In this document: positions 61,767-64,000 of the stretch, piece by piece | Layout: each line of letters opens with the position of its first letter | Numbering within the stretch: the stretch's first letter is position 1 | Source of the DNA: DATKJS01 sp964551995 | GTDB taxonomy: Bacteria > Acidobacteriota > Aminicenantia > Aminicenantales > Saccharicenantaceae | Length of the DNA stretch: 64,000 bases | Direction: 5' to 3' | Assembly (NCBI GenBank): GCA_964551995.1 | Contig: CAZKFD010000013.1 | Location: 1 to 64,000 of the forward strand | The notes under the pieces: generated by a model | Told to the model about the DNA's origin: nothing | Database searches by the model: none | Seen by the model: the letters and a program-made list of their open reading frames with translations, nothing else | Position numbers and translations under genes: made by a program

Positions 61767-64000
61767 ATGATGGCCATGACGAGAAGACGGATCACGATCC
61801 CCGCGCTCCTCGCGCTCCTCGCATCCGCCTGCGCCGTCCGCGTCTACAAGCCCGCGCCCGACATCCCGGGACAGGTGACCGGACTCGTCGCCCGCTTCCC
61901 GGCCCGCGACGCCTCGGAAAGGGACACCCTCTGCGCCGAAATCCTCAGACTGGGTCCCGCCGCGGTGGAGGATATTTGCCGCCGCGTCCTCCCTCCGGGC
62001 GGAGGCGACGACAGCGCGGTCCGTTTCGCCGTCAACGGGCTGGCGGTCTATGCCGGCCGCAGCGGGGCGGAATCCGACCGCCGGCTCTGCGTGCGCGGCC
62101 TTCTCAAATCCCTGGATCGCCCTGCGGACGAGGAAGTCAAAGCATTTCTGATATCCCAGGTCGAGCTGACCGGCGGCCGGGAGGCCGTTCGGCCGCTGGC
62201 CGGGTATCTCACGAACGAGCGGCTCTGCGGGCCCGCGGCGCGGGCCCTCACGGCGATCGGCGGCCCCGATGCGGCGTCGGCCCTTCTCGAGTCTCTCCGG
62301 CCCGCCCCGGCGGCCGCGCGCGTGCCGATCGTCAAGGCCCTCGGAGAGCTTAAAAGCCGGCAGGCGGTTAAAGAGATTCTTCCCTATGCGGACTGCCCGG
62401 ATCAGGCGCTCCGCCGGGCGGCCCTCTTCGCTCTGGCCAACATCGGCGACCCGGCGGCCGGCCCCGTCCTGTCGAGGTCCCGGATTGCGGCCTCGACCGA
62501 CGAGAGAGCCGAGGCCCTGTCCCTGTACCTCCTATTCGCCCGCCGCCTCGTCGAATCCGGGAGAACCGAGGCCGGCGCGGCCATCGCCCGTGACCTCCTG
62601 TCCGCCTACTCTTCACCCGGCGAAAGCCACGTGGCCGCGAACGCGCTCGATCTTCTCGTGTCCGTCCTCAAAGACCGCGCCCTGCCGGACCTTCTGGCCG
62701 CCGCGCGCGGCCGGGACGCGGAGCTCCGCGCCGCCGCCCTTGAGCTGGCGATGTCGATCCCGGGGCCGGATGTCACGATCCGCTGGGTCGCAGAGGCCTC
62801 CGCCTCGCGGCCCGAAGCGCAGGCCGATATCCTCGCCATGCTGGGGCGGCGCGGGGACCCGGCCGCGCTGCCCGCGGTCCGGGGCGCCCTTCGGAGCCCC
62901 GACCGGAGCGTCCGCCTGGCGGCCGTCCCGGCCGCCGTGAAGCTCGGCGGCGCGGCCGTCCTCGCCGACATCCTCCCGTTCTTCGATTCCCGGGACGCGA
63001 AAGAAATCGCCGCCGCCCGGCAGGCCGTCCTCGGCTTCGACGCCGCGCTCGTCGTTCCGGAAGCCGCGTGCCTCATTGAGACGGTGCCGCCCCCCGGCCG
63101 GGCCGCCCTGATTTCGGTGCTGGCCGAAAAAAGGGCCCGCGATCATATCGACCTCGTCTTCGGCCAAGCGGAAAGTCCCGAGCCAGAGGTCCGCGCCGCC
63201 GCCGTCGCGGCCCTCGCGAAACTCGCCGGAGAGAAGGACATCGGCCGGATCCTCGGCCTCCTTCTCGCCGCCAAGAGCAGCGAAGAGGCCGTCCATCTCC
63301 AGGACGCCGTCGCCGCGGCCGCCGGCCAGAACCCGGACCCGGAGCGCCGGGCCGACGGGCTCATCGCGCTTATGCCGAATGCCCCGGCCGACACGCAGAC
63401 GGTCATCCTCAGAGTGCTGCCGCGGGTTGGCGGGTCCCGGGCCCTCGGCACGATCGTCGGCGAAACGAAGAGCCGAGATCCCGCAGTCCAGACAGCGGCC
63501 GTCTTCGCCCTTTCGAATTGGCCGGATCTCCGGGCGGCGCATGAGCTCCGCCGGATCGCCTCGACAACGGCCAGCGAGAAATATCTCCTGCTCGCCCTCG
63601 AGGGGTACGTCCGGCTCGTCAACGCGGCCGATTTCCCCGCCTACAGAAAACTCGAGCTTCTCGACGAGGCCGCGGGTCTGCCGAAAAACGACGCCGACCG
63701 GAAGGCCGTCCTGCGCGGCATCGGGGCCAACAGAGACCCCGGTGCCTTCCATATTCTCGCGAGATACCTCGACAACGAGATCCTGCGGCCGACCGCCGTC
63801 GAGGCGCTTCTCGATATGGCCTCTGAACAGTCGCCCGAGGAGCGTTGGCTCTCCGGGCACGAAGCGATCTCGATCCTCAGGCGCGTCGAAGCTCTGACCG
63901 TCGACCCGGCCGAGAAGGAACAGGCCGCCCGGATCATCTCTGACCGGCTGCGACAGGGCGGGTTCCTCCCGCTCTTCAACGGCCGCGGTCTCGACGGCTG
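61767..64000 (+). CDS. HEAT-repeat lipoprotein entering a DUF1080 domain, 3' end outside window
   Basis: The frame is open from the ATG at 61767 (AAGG just upstream; ATGs at 61770 and 61776 also possible) to the right edge, 744 codons without a stop. The N terminus looks like a lipoprotein signal (IPALLALLASAC). About 700 residues of HEAT/PBS-like helical repeats follow, with units such as RRAALFALANIGDP, ALRSPDRSVRLAAVPAAVKLG and VRAAAVAALAKLAG. The visible end, GFLPLFNGRGLDG, matches the start of a DUF1080 domain (3-keto-disaccharide hydrolase; typical LFNGKDLDGW). It probably acts with the preceding oxidoreductase. Confidence 0.82.
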   Translation, partial: MMAMTRRRITIPALLALLASACAVRVYKPAPDIPGQVTGLVARFPARDASERDTLCAEILRLGPAAVEDICRRVLPPGGGDDSAVRFAVNGLAVYAGRSGAESDRRLCVRGLLKSLDRPADEEVKAFLISQVELTGGREAVRPLAGYLTNERLCGPAARALTAIGGPDAASALLESLRPAPAAARVPIVKALGELKSRQAVKEILPYADCPDQALRRAALFALANIGDPAAGPVLSRSRIAASTDERAEALSLYLLFARRLVESGRTEAGAAIARDLLSAYSSPGESHVAANALDLLVSVLKDRALPDLLAAARGRDAELRAAALELAMSIPGPDVTIRWVAEASASRPEAQADILAMLGRRGDPAALPAVRGALRSPDRSVRLAAVPAAVKLGGAAVLADILPFFDSRDAKEIAAARQAVLGFDAALVVPEAACLIETVPPPGRAALISVLAEKRARDHIDLVFGQAESPEPEVRAAAVAALAKLAGEKDIGRILGLLLAAKSSEEAVHLQDAVAAAAGQNPDPERRADGLIALMPNAPADTQTVILRVLPRVGGSRALGTIVGETKSRDPAVQTAAVFALSNWPDLRAAHELRRIASTTASEKYLLLALEGYVRLVNAADFPAYRKLELLDEAAGLPKNDADRKAVLRGIGANRDPGAFHILARYLDNEILRPTAVEALLDMASEQSPEERWLSGHEAISILRRVEALTVDPAEKEQAARIISDRLRQGGFLPLFNGRGLDG

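Overview
The window is a GC-rich (roughly 60-65% by eye), gene-dense bacterial chromosome segment with no insertion sequence, phage or CRISPR signal. A Myxococcus-like type IV pilus cluster, a large set of secreted peptidases (tricorn-like S41, S37, S9, CtpA-type S41), many secreted glycoside hydrolases and a long-form formate-tetrahydrofolate ligase suggest an Acidobacteriota-type heterotroph, possibly Candidatus Aminicenantes. That placement is inference from gene content only.

Region 1 (1-7.4 kb, minus strand) is pilB-pilT-pilC-pilS-pilR-pilA. The pilA fragment at the left edge is preceded by a consensus sigma-54 promoter, and the sigma-54 activator PilR is encoded directly upstream. A 26-bp motif occurs in front of both pilA and pilB.

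Region 2 (7.6-25.2 kb) holds secreted degradative functions: a tricorn-like protease, an S37 peptidase coupled to a GH36-like/NPCBM enzyme, an unknown membrane protein, a GH98-like protein, a six-hairpin glycosidase-like protein and an S9 peptidase. It ends with tRNA-Pro(GGG) and tRNA-Arg(UCU).

Region 3 (25.4-33.9 kb, minus) is a tight housekeeping run: ctp protease, rpiB, glyA, purD, purE, mtaB, mutL. Divergent to it (33.9-40 kb, plus) is tatA-tatC-aldehyde dehydrogenase-P-loop kinase-dCMP deaminase-double SIS protein, coupled mostly by ATGA overlaps and closed by a terminator.

Region 4 (40-43.9 kb, minus) is the most unusual operon: two divergent D-Ala-D-Ala-ligase-like ATP-grasp enzymes, a GNAT acetyltransferase and a lysine 2,3-aminomutase that keeps both lysine-selecting aspartates. 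It may make a beta-lysine-containing small molecule or peptide.

Region 5 (44.1-50.2 kb) contains queC-queD-queE and, a few genes away, queF (7-deazaguanine pathway). A GTGA overlap couples queF to an EamA transporter. Between them lie a DUF362 protein and a UbiA-family prenyltransferase. Region 6 (50.3-53.2 kb) has a cysteine-rich DUF6485 protein coupled to a radical SAM enzyme behind a 30-bp palindrome, followed by ilvE and trmO.

Region 7 (53.2-64 kb) returns to carbohydrates and C1 metabolism: GH172, a 1-kb gene-poor stretch, GH35 beta-galactosidase, formate-THF ligase, a Tat-exported Gfo/Idh/MocA oxidoreductase and a HEAT-repeat lipoprotein that enters a 3-keto-disaccharide-hydrolase-type (DUF1080) domain at the window edge. 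The last two suggest a 3-keto-glycoside route outside the cytoplasm. Recognisable sigma-70-type promoters (TTGACA-like, 15-18 bp, TATAAT-like) lie before many genes and several decide the start codon.
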